Source: Codonopsis lanceolata
Taxonomy: Eukaryota; Streptophyta; Magnoliopsida; Asterales; Campanulaceae
NCBI GenBank assembly: GCA_013146195.2
Contig: CM028381.1
Span: 54,436,099 to 54,500,098, forward strand
Direction of reading: 5' to 3'
DNA length: 64,000 bases
The position numbers and the translations under genes are program-made. Below, piece after piece: positions 43,866 through 54,544 of this stretch; within the stretch, counting starts at the first letter, position 1, and every line of letters starts with the position of its first letter. The notes below the pieces were generated by a model. It was not told the DNA's origin. It did not search any database and worked only from the letters and a program-made list of their open reading frames with translations.

Positions 43866-45770
43866 ATGGCAACTCTAAAATCTTTTCAATCAAACAATGT
43901 CACTCAGGTACCCATTTTTTATGAAGATCACTTTGATATTTGGAAGGAAAGAATTACAAGATATATGAACAATATAGATAAAGGATTGATGGAATGTGTA
44001 AGAGGTGGTCCTATGCAACCTATGAAAATCAATACTAAAGTTGGTAAATCTTCTGCTGCAGATGATGATACTTTAAACCCTCTTGCTCCTGTAGAAGAAG
44101 AATATGTCCTCAAACCTCAATCAGAATGGACTGAAGAAGACAAAATTACGATGGATGGGCCGAGCTGCATATCTGTCAAGTCTTGTACTGATGAAAACTA
44201 CAAACAGATATATGACTGTGAAACTGCGAAGGAAATTTGGGATGCTCTTGTTGAATATGAAGAAGGAGATCAAAACACCAAGGACAACAAACTCTATGAT
44301 TGCATACAAGAGTTTGATGCCTTCAAGAAGGATCCAAAAGAATCTTTAAAGAATGCCTACGATAGATTTCTTGAGGTAAGTAATAGATGTTCTTCTCTTG
44401 GTAAAGTTTATAGTATAAAAGATTTGAATATGTGTTTTCTTAGTAGCTTGGGTAGTAGATGGCATGTTAAGGTCACTGCCATTAAGGAAGCTAGAGACTT
44501 GAACAAAACTCACATACGTACTCTTGTTGCAAGTCTGAAAATCTATGAAAAAGAAGTTCTCAAAACTCAAGAAATTGAGAAAATTTTTAAAGGTATATCT
44601 CTTCAAGCTGAACAAGAAACCTCAAAAACTTCTAGATCTCTGTCAGATGATGACTTTGATGAAGATGAATTTGCTGCCTTTGCGAGACAATTTAGAAAGT
44701 ATAAATCTTTTAAAAAGAACTTTCAAAAACGTTCAGCAAACTTTCAAAAGTCTTCATCAAATCCTCAAAAACTCTCTTCAAGCTTCCAAAAACCATCTAC
44801 TTCAAACTTTCAAAAGCCTTACTTCAAAACAAATGAAGACAAGGTTGAGAAAGAAAAACTGTTGTGCTTTAACTATAGAAAGCCTGGTCATTTTGTTTCA
44901 AATTTTCCTTTTACAAAAAATGAGTATTGCAAAAGAGCTCCCAGAAATTTTGAAAAACAAAAGAGCTTAGTTGCTGAAGATCAAAATCTTGCAACTTGGA
45001 TTGAAACAGATTTTGAAGATGAATCTGCCGATTATGAGCAAGAAGCAAATCTGTGTCTTGTTGTAGAATCAACAATATATGATTCAGATAATGAGTTTCC
45101 AAGTCCAAAATATTCAAAATAGTCTGAAAATGAGCTATCAAGCTCACCTTTTACAAACTCCAAACTGACCAAGGTCATCAAACCTGATCAGTTTGTGGTT
45201 AAGAAAATAGGAAATGGATTTTATGGACAAGGAATCATAAGTCAGCCAGAAAGGAAAGTCAAGTCAACTTCTCCAAGGACTGCTAAAGTAAGTCATGATT
45301 CAAAAAGGCAGGAGGAGAAGATTACTGACTCAAGTGTTGATGATTTGCTGGAACAAATGCAAGAAATGTATTCCAAGTTTGAAACACTTAAAAGAATCCA
45401 TGTTTCTTTATCTGGAGATTTTAAAAGAATTTCTGAAGAAAACTGTGAGCTTCAAAAGATCAATGAGCTTTACAAAGTTCAGCAAAAAGAATTGCTGCAA
45501 CTTAAAAGTCTCAATGAAAAACATGAGATTCAAGCAAAAATCTCAGATGCTCAGATTGCTGACCTTGTGGAAAGAAATCTTCGACTGACCAATGTTGTTG
45601 ATACTTACTCAAAGTCAAAAGCTGCTGTAGAAACAATCATCAGTCAACAGAAAAGTCATGAAGACCAGCATGGTCTTGGATACTCAAAGGATGATGAAGA
45701 CTGTGAGATCAGACAGTCAAAAGGTGAACCTAAGATTCTGCTAAAAAAAGGACAAGGGATCAGTTTATAA
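43866..45770 (+). pseudogene. copia gag (UBN2-type) with coiled-coil extension
   Basis: ATG at 43866, 67 bases after the LTR. The product starts MATLKSFQSNNVTQVP and has the UBN2 capsid region (YEDHFDIWKERITRYM, AKEIWDALVEYEEGD, NRCSSLG, MCFLSSL), a Phe/Ser/Lys-rich linker with NFQK repeats, and a zinc knuckle near residue 335 that reads CFNYRKPGHFVSNFP. The second and last cysteines of the CCHC knuckle are Tyr and Phe, so metal binding is lost. A TAG at 45120-45122 interrupts the frame, which then stays open in phase to 45770 with a strong coiled coil (DLLEQMQEMYSKFETLKRI onward). Long gag with coiled coil is normal for the SIRE lineage. The capsid part is otherwise well preserved. Confidence 0.85.
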
Positions 45771-45774
45771 TGCT

Positions 45775-46330
45775 GTGCCATTCACTTATCCCAGAAAGAT
45801 GAATCAACACAAGAGGTACATTAACAAAAAGGATAAGCTGAACAATGACAGTTGTCAGTCTTCTGGTCACAAGCCTCTAAATCAGTCAGCTAACTCAACA
45901 ACTGACAAATGTCAGTCGACTGACAAATGTCAGCTAGCTGACAAAAGAGGAGGATTCAGAAGAAAGGCAACTGACAAGTTCAAGCCTATAAATTTTGTTG
46001 CTGCCAAGACCTCTAAGCAGAGTCATAAGGAATCAAAGAATTCATCTCAAATGACTGATAAACCTGGTTATCACAAGTGTAATATTTGTTCTACTTTTGG
46101 TCATCAGTCACATGAATGCTTATATAGATTTAAACCTACTGACAGAACTAGAATGCCTAATTTCAGGCAAGTTTGGATACCTAAGAAAACTAACCCTTTG
46201 GACCCAAAAGTATAAAGGGTACCATGATTTTAATATTCATATTTCAGGTATGCCTAATGGTAGATGATCAATCAACTGACATATGAATATTAGACAGTGG
46301 ATGCTCCAGACACATGACTGGATCAGCTGA
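45775..46330 (+). pseudogene. copia gag-pol linker and aspartic protease
   Basis: A one-base shift after 45770 leads to a Gln/Asp/Lys-rich region with DKCQSTDKCQ repeats, then a second zinc-knuckle-like motif, CNICSTFGHQSHEC, near 46080-46120. After TAA at 46213-46215 a different frame shows the protease active-site motif LDSGCSRHMTG at about 46290-46322. The usual preceding tryptophan codon is a TGA. The protease would cut the gag-pol polyprotein; here it is interrupted on both sides. Confidence 0.8.
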
Positions 46331-47150
46331 ACTCCTTACTAACATTACTGCAGCAAAAGGACCTTCTGTTATTTTTGGAGACAACTCAAAAGGAAAAACT
46401 ATTGGCTATGAATCCATTATCAGAGGATCTATAATAATTGAAAATGTCTCTTTAGTACAAGGTTTGAAACACAATCTTCTAAGTATCTCACAATTCTGTG
46501 ATAAAGGTATGGGCTGCTTATTCTTCTCCACACACTGTTTTATCAAAAATAGCATCACTAATGAAATTTTTCTCACTGGTTCCAGAAAAAGGAATGTTTT
46601 TGCTATTGATTTACTTTCTTTGAATAACAATACTCAAATTTGTTTGGTAGCAAATAATATTTCAAAAAATTCTTGGCTTTGGCACAAAAGACTTTCACAC
46701 CTGAACTTTAAATATCTTTCAAAACTTTCAAAAGGAGATTTAGTGAAGGGTCTGCCATCCATAAATTTTCCTACTAACAAAAAATGTGATGCATGTATTT
46801 TAAGAAAAATAACAAAAACCTCTTTCAAACCAAAACCATGTCTTTCAACCAAAAGAATTATTGAACTTCTACATATGAATTTATTTGGTCCTGTCACAAG
46901 TGCAAGCTTAGGAGGAAACATGTATACTTTGGTTGTTGTAGATGATTATTCTAGGTACACATGGGTTGAAATGATGCAATCCAAGGATGAAACTTATAGC
47001 ATTCTCACTTCCCTATTCAGAAATCTTCAAACTCAAAAGGAATGTGAGATTATAAGTGTTAGATCTGACAATGGTACATAATTCAAAAATCTTGGAATGG
47101 ACACATACTTTGATGATCATGGAATTGATCATAACTTTTCAGCAGTTAGA
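46314..47150 (+). pseudogene. copia GAG-pre-integrase and integrase, truncated
   Basis: The frame is open from the protease motif to TAA at 47079-47081. It contains NVSLVQGLKHNLLSISQFCD, the zinc-binding HHCC region (WHKRLSHLNFKYL ... CDACILRK) and the integrase core start: LLHMNLFGP, VVVDDYSRYTW, VRSDNGT. In LLHMNLFGP the first catalytic aspartate of the DDE triad is replaced by asparagine. The glutamate of GTEF is a TAA stop. The sequence stops at AVRT, just before the PQQNGVVER segment that holds the catalytic glutamate, because LTR sequence follows at 47153. Reverse transcriptase and RNase H are deleted. Confidence 0.88.
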
Positions 47151-47152
47151 AC

Positions 47153-47650
47153 GCCGTTCTTTTGTTGTACACTGATCCATTAGAGATCAAATAGATTTTT
47201 AATAAAATTAGTGCACTTCAAAAATTCAAGTCTGACCAACTTGGTAGTGGACGTAGCAGTTTATCTGTGAACCACTTCAACTGATTTGTCAGCCGCTTCT
47301 TATATTCTTGCAAACTGACTCAACACTTAAGAAGTTTTCAACTAATTAAGTGTCAGTCAGTTAACAACAATTGTTTGCTTAATCTTTCTGTTAATTTGTA
47401 TTTCAGTTTCCTCTCTATATTAAGTGATCGACTTTAAAAGCCAACTTTCTTTGAAACCAGTTGTGTCAGCTAGCTGACCAACTTTCATCAGCTTAAGCAT
47501 TTTCAAAGTGTCAGCCAGCTGACCAATTTTCAGCTGACTGATAAACCAGTTTTCTGCTGCCAAACTTAAAAGTTTTACAAATCAACCCTCGAAGTTTTAA
47601 AGGCTATTCACCCCCCCCTCTAACCTTAATTGTTGCCATCTAGACTTACA
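47153..47650 (+). mobile_element. 3' half of a SIRE/Maximus-like copia LTR
   Basis: Matches 43306-43799 closely, from tcttttgttgtacact to gacttaca. It is joined directly to the integrase remnant, so the rest of pol, the env-like frame and the first half of this LTR were deleted. The join falls at a few shared bases (g(g/t)tcttttgttg context). Confidence 0.9.
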
Positions 47651-49602
47651 GAACGCAATATTCAAGTGTTTAAATTAATATAACAAGCATACTTTAGCCA
47701 GAAACGAAAGAAAAAAAAGTTTTGGTTACTGAGTCTAGCCCTCCATTTTTATTTATTAAAATAAAAACGATCTCCCCAGCAGAGTCGCCATTGTGGGTTC
47801 CCGGGAATGCGTGCTCCCGCACCCCGAGCGTCCTTGGATAGGGCTGCACGTACGTGCGGATGCGGTGACATCCACTGCTCTCGTTCCACCTTGCCTTTTC
47901 TAGGGGAGGACGAAATCAAAAGTGGGAGAGGAGTGTTGTCGGAATAGCGCGTTGGAATGCGCCTCGGTTGCCTTTAGTGAATTTTTGATCCAATATAGGA
48001 GCTTTGGGTTTCCCGCATCAAATTATCCCTTTTTTAGGGGATACCAAGATATGGGAATGCATCACCCTTCCATTCCCATTCTCCCTTTTTTAGGGGAAAA
48101 CGTGAAAGTGCAAGGAAGAAATGTTGCAGTGCCCCCACTATGGATTTTATGAAAATAGTTTTTATGGCCTATTTCGGATCACTATGGGTGCTTTGGGTTT
48201 TCTATGTCAAGTTATCCCTTGTTTAGGGGATAGTAGGACATAGGAATACATCAACTCTCCATTCCCATTTTCCCTTTTTTAGGGGAAAACGGAAAAGTGC
48301 AAGGAGAGATGTTGCGAGGCCCCACTGGGTCCAAAATGTTTTAGAGTCGCCATCTTTATTTTAAGGAATAAATAAAGCAAAACAAAAAAAAAAGAAAACC
48401 AGAGATAATGAAAACGGGTTCGGAGGCTAAGTTACGAGTTGGGAAGGTGCTAGGCACCCAACTCGCCCTTTCGGTCTCAAAACAGTTTTTGGCTAAAGTA
48501 TGCTTTTTGTTATATTAATTTAACAGATAAATAAAGCATTAACTGCCTACAAATACATCCATTATGTCTACATTATTTACAGACTTGCAACTGTCTCTTT
48601 TGCAAATAATTACAAATATACTTGAAAATATTTGGCCATAATAACGGCTACATTTAGTACTATTTCCTAACTAAATCCGGGCAGCACAACTGCTTATATA
48701 TCTACATTGGGCCGGATTGGAAATAATACTTTTACAAAATGAAAGCTTTAAAATAAAAATTTACTGACGGCCTAGGGTGTGCTCGCTCTGTCCTTCAGGG
48801 AGAGGGAGTCTTTTTTTGTTGTTGTTGTGTGTTGTGTGTTGTGTGAATTTGGGCAGAGTGACTGCTTCTGAAGGTTACTTTTGGCCTTGGGATTTGGGCA
48901 GAGTAACTGTTTATTTTGGTTGTTGTGTTTGCTTGAGGTAGGCTGAAATCGGGCAGAATAACGGCTTATTTCTAGCTGATTTGGCCTTTTAAATCGGGCA
49001 GAGCAACTGCTCTTTCCACGATTTTTGGACCGGGGAAAAAGGGTGGATACCTAGCTAGGGGGCTAAGGTTCACTTCTACTGGTTGGTTTTGTGTTTGGAG
49101 AAGGTTTGGCAGAGTTTCGAGGCTTTTTGAGGTGATCGCTCACTATCTCACTTCGCTCTCTATTTCTCCAGCGTAACGACGACGCGGAGAATTTTTACTG
49201 AAGGAAAGGTGTGTTGAATGAAGAGCCGGGAGCCTCTATTTATAGACTGAACTGAGGAAACGCTGGGAATTTAATTTCCTTCTTCATGCTTCGATCGGCT
49301 TGTACACAGTGCGGAAGGAGTTGGACATTACGGCAAATGAAGATGAGAAATGGGCGCAGCGCTTCACAAAATTGGGCGCAACAACCCAAATTGGGCGCCA
49401 CACCCAATTTAAGTGGTGGCCACACCCATTTTCAAACTATGCACTTTTTGTACACTTTGGTCCCTGCAGTTCGTCCTTTTGCGTATCCTGCTTTGTTCTT
49501 TTGCACTTTTGACCCTGTAACTTGACATTTGTTAATGTTTTAACAGGTCTTGATATTTTATGTCATGTCACATACCAGGGGTATGAAATTGGGGTGTCTA
49601 CA
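47651..49602 (-). mobile_element. 5' LTR, primer binding site and leader of a Tat/Ogre-like Ty3 element
   Basis: On the minus strand the LTR runs from 49602 (TGTAGACACCCCAATTTC) to 47792 (GGGAACCCACA), 1811 bp. A primer binding site TGGCGACTCTGCTGGGGA follows (47790-47773) and then ~120 bases of leader that stop abruptly at the copia LTR edge (47650). The primer site is the tRNA-Arg-type sequence I associate from memory with Tat/Ogre elements. A TATA box lies on the minus strand near 49239-49246 (ctatttatag on plus). The LTR is homologous throughout to 40172-41986. No coding sequence remains. This copy shows that the solo LTRs in the window belong to the same Ty3 lineage. Confidence 0.88.
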
Positions 49603-49603
49603 G

Positions 49604-50745
49604 TAGTCCTTGCACTTTTTGACATTCTAGCATGAGTCCCTATTTTCAAAAAAAGAAGAAGAAAAGAAATACCAATTTGAAGCTCTGGACTACCCAGATT
49701 TAGTACACTAGTGGTCCCTCCATTGGATGTCGTTAAGTGGGCATATGCGTAAAACATGTGTTTTTTTAGGGTAAATTAGTCATTTCCATAGGAGCATCTT
49801 CAACCTCCCATCTTCATCGAAACCCATTTGCTATTTATGAACTCTATCACTCCCCTGATGGATGGTTGAATCAGAAACGAGGAGAGAGATTGGGACGTGT
49901 ACTAACCTAATAAACTCCGTCGTCACCTTCAGCAACCACTATGGTGCTCCTATCCAAACACGCCGCAAGCTCAGCCCCTAAAAATTAATTCATTCAGCGA
50001 TATGGGTTTCTCCGTTTGTGGATCCCACTTCTAATTTGCCATCGATTCATGACTACTGTGGAAGCTGTGGACGAAGGAATCGATGCCTAAAGAGAGATTC
50101 AGATGTAATGTTGATTTTCGTTTCAGATCTGGGTTTGATTTCAGAGAGTGATTTTGATTCAAATTTTTAATTGGGTTTTGCGATTTGGATTTATGCGTTT
50201 ATGGCCACTTCATCATCATTACCATCATTAATGAGATTCCCAACCTTTGGTGAAGCTTATATAAAAATCTCCAATCAAATTAACCCCCACCTTTTCTCCC
50301 TCCCACACAATGGAACCTGCAGAGTTTCAAAAATGAGGATAGTTGATGCTGCACCATTATCGACGGAAAAACTCATAGTCGTGGCGGATTCGAACTTGAA
50401 ATTGCATGTTTGTTCATTTGATTAGTTGCATGTTTGTTCATTTTTTGAGTTGAAGTAATTGAATTATAAATCAACTAAGCACCGATTGAGGAAATGCTTA
50501 AACAAATTAAGAAATTTGAGAATGAATTGCATTGTACAGGGTGGGAGTTAGAGACATTGAGTTCATATCAAGATGGGTTTTGATGAAGTGGGAGGTTGAA
50601 GATGCTCCTATGTAAATGACTAATTTTCTCCCTTAAAAACTAACGTGTTACGCAGATACCCACTTAACCGCTAATGAACAAACGGAATTTAATGGAAGGA
50701 CCACTAGTGCAGAAAAAAAATCCTACTTTGGACCCAATTTTTCAT
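49604..50745. mobile_element. non-autonomous MULE-like TIR element
   Basis: Inverted blocks of about 140 bp lie at 49695-49835 and 50565-50715 (cactagtggtcc, gttaagtggg, aaattagtcattt, cataggagcatcttcaacctccca). The left side abuts the Ty3 LTR at 49602, so its outer end is disturbed and no target duplication could be shown. The interior has a modest open frame (50171-50425, with KMRIVDAAPLSTEKLIVVADSNLKLHV) that I cannot assign. It might be captured host sequence. Confidence 0.65.
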
Positions 50746-51116
50746 TTATTCAAATAACCCTTTAATAATTAATCGCTCTATTCCAATAAAGTGTCTTGTT
50801 TGACTCGCCATATATAGATTAAAAATATATAAATGACTATTATAAATATTAGGATAGTGTGTATTTTCGAAACTATAACCATGTGAGTGTGGTGGTATCA
50901 ATTAAATCGGGGCTTAAATCAATGGTAACAATAACTTCCAAAAAAACAAATGTTTAAAAGTGGACATCTTTTTTGAAATGACCTAAAGAAAAGAACTTTC
51001 TTTTAGGAATGGAAGGAGTAATACATAAAAATAGAGGTATTTGTGATTTTTCAGTCAAGTCATTTTCAATATGAGCAAATTCATGATCTTGTAAATTAAG
51101 ATCCTCCCCATTTCTA
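50746..51116. other. spacer between two MULE-like elements
   Basis: AT-rich, no gene. Weak Stowaway-like ends (ctctattccaataaagtgtc at about 50776 and ggaatggaaggagta at about 51007) might bound a decayed miniature element. Confidence 0.35.
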
Positions 51117-51526
51117 GAGTTAATATCACTTTTGGTACCCTAACTTTACCTATTTTTTACTTTTGATACCCTGTGTACTCTTTTAATCAAATTTCATTCC
51201 AAATGTATCTAATTTTAATCACATTACATACTTTTCGTTAAACATTCGTCAAGTACTAAAGTGTGACCTATTGTCGTGAGTTGGAAACTGACAACGAGGT
51301 TCCAACCACTACTACTGTTGTGGGTTGGAAACCGGCAACGAAGTTTTAAGAACCATTCTCATGGCTGAAAAACGGGTCAAGACCCATGTCTTATCTCACT
51401 ACACATTTCTTTTTCAAGTATATAAAATTTTCTCAGGTCATGAATCTTCCCTCAAGGAAAGACACAAACATAAGAAGAAGCAAGACCAAACCCAAATATG
51501 GCATCTATGTTTGTACGTGTGTAAGT

Positions 51527-51527
51527 T

Positions 51528-51590
<63 letters not shown>
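51527..51590. repeat. (TG)n(AG)n compound microsatellite
   Basis: About 11 TG units followed by about 20 AG units, then a few imperfect ones. This produces spurious Arg/Glu and Ser/Leu repeat frames on both strands. Confidence 0.97.
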
Positions 51591-51597
<7 letters not shown>

Positions 51598-52095
51598 AGA
51601 GTGAGATGGAGACAAACATCAACCCAAACACATGTTTGTAGCTGAAAAACATCTATCATTGTCTCACTGGGTAGGGCGTAAAGAGTAATCAAAGTCTTTA
51701 TTTTTCTCTCCTCCAACTGATTTCATCAAGATTTCACCCAAACACACATCGACCCTATTTTGAGATTCTTGTAGGAGATAAACTCAATTTATTCACTAAA
51801 CCCACCTTATGAAATTCTTGAATTGATTGTTTCCCATTTAATATCAATGAATTTTTTGGGGGGTTTTTTCATGTAAACAAGCTCAATTTGATCATCTCCA
51901 TTTCAAAATAGACAAAAGCCATAAGTGGGACCAATTTAAACAAACTTCAGCCCCAACTCGTTCTCATTATTCCCACAATTGCAGCTTCTTTGTTCCAGCT
52001 ACCATCAAAGCCCCACCTCGATTGATTTGGATATATTTGCCACCCTTTGCTCAAGAAATGCCTCATTCTCGCTGTTTAATTTGTGGCATTGCAAT

Positions 52096-52530
52096 CCTAG
52101 TGTGCTGTTGTAGACGAAGTCAGATCTGTCTCTACTGATCGAGGAGTTTCTGGTCGGAGAAGCCATTAGTGGTGAATTCGAGGTCGTTCTAATCCAACTG
52201 ATGGATTTTGATGGGTTTTTTTGTTGTTGTTCTTGTCGTCAGATTGTGAAGAAGGATATTGTCGGGTTTTCTTTGGCGTTGTTGGTATTGACTGGGAATG
52301 TGAATTGGAGATTCCTAGTGTGCTTTTGTAAACGAGACCAGATCTGCCTCTACCGAGGAGTTATTGGTTAGAGAAGCCATTAGTGGTGAATTAGAGGTCA
52401 CTTTAATCAAACGGTTGGATTTTGATGGGTTTTTATTGTTGTTGTTCTTGTCGTCAGATTGTGGAGGAGGGTATTATTGAGTTTTCTTTGGCGTTGTTGG
52501 TGTTGACTAGGAATGTCAATCAGAGATTGA
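52096..52530. repeat. 218-bp tandem duplication in the MULE interior
   Basis: cctagtgtgct starts the units at 52096 and 52314. Both contain ccagatctg(c)ctctac or its variant, gagaagccattagtggtgaa and ttgatgggttttt...tcgtcagattgtg. About 90% similar by eye. Confidence 0.9.
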
Positions 52531-53435
52531 GATGGATGATTCAACGAAAGTATTGAATTAAGCTGGCGGGGGATTGTGTTGGTCCTTCGGTTGTGTACGG
52601 TGAGGTGGTTGGGGAAGAAATGAGGAGAGCTCGTACCCTTTTCTCTTGTCTATTTCATCTGCTATCAAGATCAATTCGGTTTCTTACCTGCAATAATATG
52701 TCAAACATTAGTATTTGACGAATATTTCACGAAAGGTACGTAATATGATTAAAATCAGAAACTTGGGAGATGAAATTTGATTGACTCGTTACAATGAGTA
52801 TCAAAAGCGAAAAACAAGTATAGTTTGGGTACTAAAAGTGAAATGATCACCAAACAAATGAGTAGATAAAGATGTATTGGACATGCCACATATATAAAGG
52901 ACTGCTAGCATAGTTTTCCGAGAGTGAAGGCGGCACTACAGATCTTAAAAATATATGGGGCTCAAGATTTTGTAGTTCAATGTTGAAAGATCGAATGAGT
53001 TGAGGTTTATTTGGGATTTTTTCTTACTGTATTGGTTTGGGTTCATTGTCTCTTGTTGTTAATATTGATTATTTGATTATCTATGGTGAAACAGTGTCCA
53101 AGTGTAACCTACCTAAGATAGGCTGATATTTTTGTTATAAAAGAATTTGGTTATAACAAAAAGGGGAAACTACATTTTTATGCAACATTCAATTTGGGGA
53201 AACCAATTTAACCTCGTACTTTTAATATTCTAACTACTTAGGTACATGTGTCTTGCACGTGTGCTTAATGATTTTTGTGAAATGTTTTGCCTTAATTTTT
53301 TTGTTTACTTTTAATTATTATTTTTATATACAAAAAAATTATATATATTTCTGAAAATTGTCCTTTATGAAATTTTAATGTATATTTTTCATCAAAAATA
53401 ATAAATATTTATATATTTATATATATGTAAATATA

Positions 53436-53466
<31 letters not shown>

Positions 53467-54370
53467 GTGTGTGTGTGTATATATTTCTCCTATGAATTAA
53501 ATTAATCATAAAAAACTAAAGTGAGATTTGATAGAAACTTTGATGGGATATTTGCTTTTTTGGCCTAATTTTTATGGGGCCAAAATACGATTCGTTCCCG
53601 GAAGTATTTACTTAAATCTCACGTTGCACCATCACCTGTTAATTGCGTGTCTCAATTTCATACACAATTTTTCTATTCAACCCACTTTTCCCCCTAACGT
53701 CGATGAGAGTTTATAATATTAATGGAAAATGACACATTGTATGTGACTTGAGGATTATTTTGGTCCTTTTACTTGGGTGCAAAGTTGGATTTAGCTATAA
53801 TTCTATCATTTTAGTTAACCATTTGATATTTAAGATAAGTTTGTAATAAAAATTCATGAATAATTGTTTCAATAATCAGAAAAATAATTTAAAAATTCTC
53901 ATAATTAACTTTAAAGATAAGAAAATATCCCAAAGATAAAATTAAAATTTTATTTAAGGGAAAATTAGACCATTAGTCCCTGAATTTTAAGAAAATCCAT
54001 TAGGGACTGTACAACGCAAATGCACGCTACACACCAAACAATACAAATTTTAGACACCAATAGTCTCTAACCCTAAATCCGTTAGTTGAAGTGCCATAAA
54101 GTCAGAAAAATATGGGTTGTTTGTAACATCATAGAAACAATGGGGTCATATGAAAATTAAAAACAATTGCAATCCAATATTGGAAGAAGAATATGTCACT
54201 AACAAGCAAACTAACCGCTCTTTAAATGTTAAAAAAAGATACATAATTAGTGATAGTTTTTGTCTCACATTAAAAAGATGAGAAACACTTTAAAGGTTTA
54301 AAAGAGATGTACGCCAAAATAATTAAAAATTGGTTGGTGGAAAAAATAAAGGGAAAACCTAAATTTTGTG

Positions 54371-54371
<1 letters not shown>

Positions 54372-54415
<44 letters not shown>
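54372..54415. repeat. (AT)n microsatellite
   Basis: About 21 AT units in the Helitron-like insert. Confidence 0.95.
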
Positions 54416-54420
<5 letters not shown>

Positions 54421-54544
54421 TTGGACACTTGGGGTACCTTGGAGATTTGATTTAGAATTAATGTGAAATCCAAAATTAACTTATTTTTTTGACCTTATTC
54501 AATTGTGAGTGATTTATTAAATTTATGGTTATTTTGGTAATTAT

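Larger units (their letters stand above)
51117..52848. mobile_element. non-autonomous MULE-like element with ~150-bp TIRs
   Basis: The left end (tcacttttggtaccctaact, 51127 onward) and right end (aagtgaaatgatcacc, to about 52848) are inverted copies over ~150 bp, sharing cttttgata(c)c, aatcaaatttca and tttt(a)atca(c/t)att. The outer cacttttggtaccc motif also resembles the outer right end of the 4011-11602 MULE. No 9-bp duplication was found. The interior holds a compound microsatellite and a 218-bp tandem duplication. No recognisable protein. Confidence 0.7.

Noticed and set aside
50768..51020. Stowaway-type miniature element
   Set aside because: The two ends resemble Stowaway ends only loosely, and no clear TA duplication or inverted match of useful length was found.
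53945..54130. MULE-like single terminal motif (gaccattagtccctgaatttt)
   Set aside because: No inverted partner or target duplication could be found nearby, so it is not called as an element.
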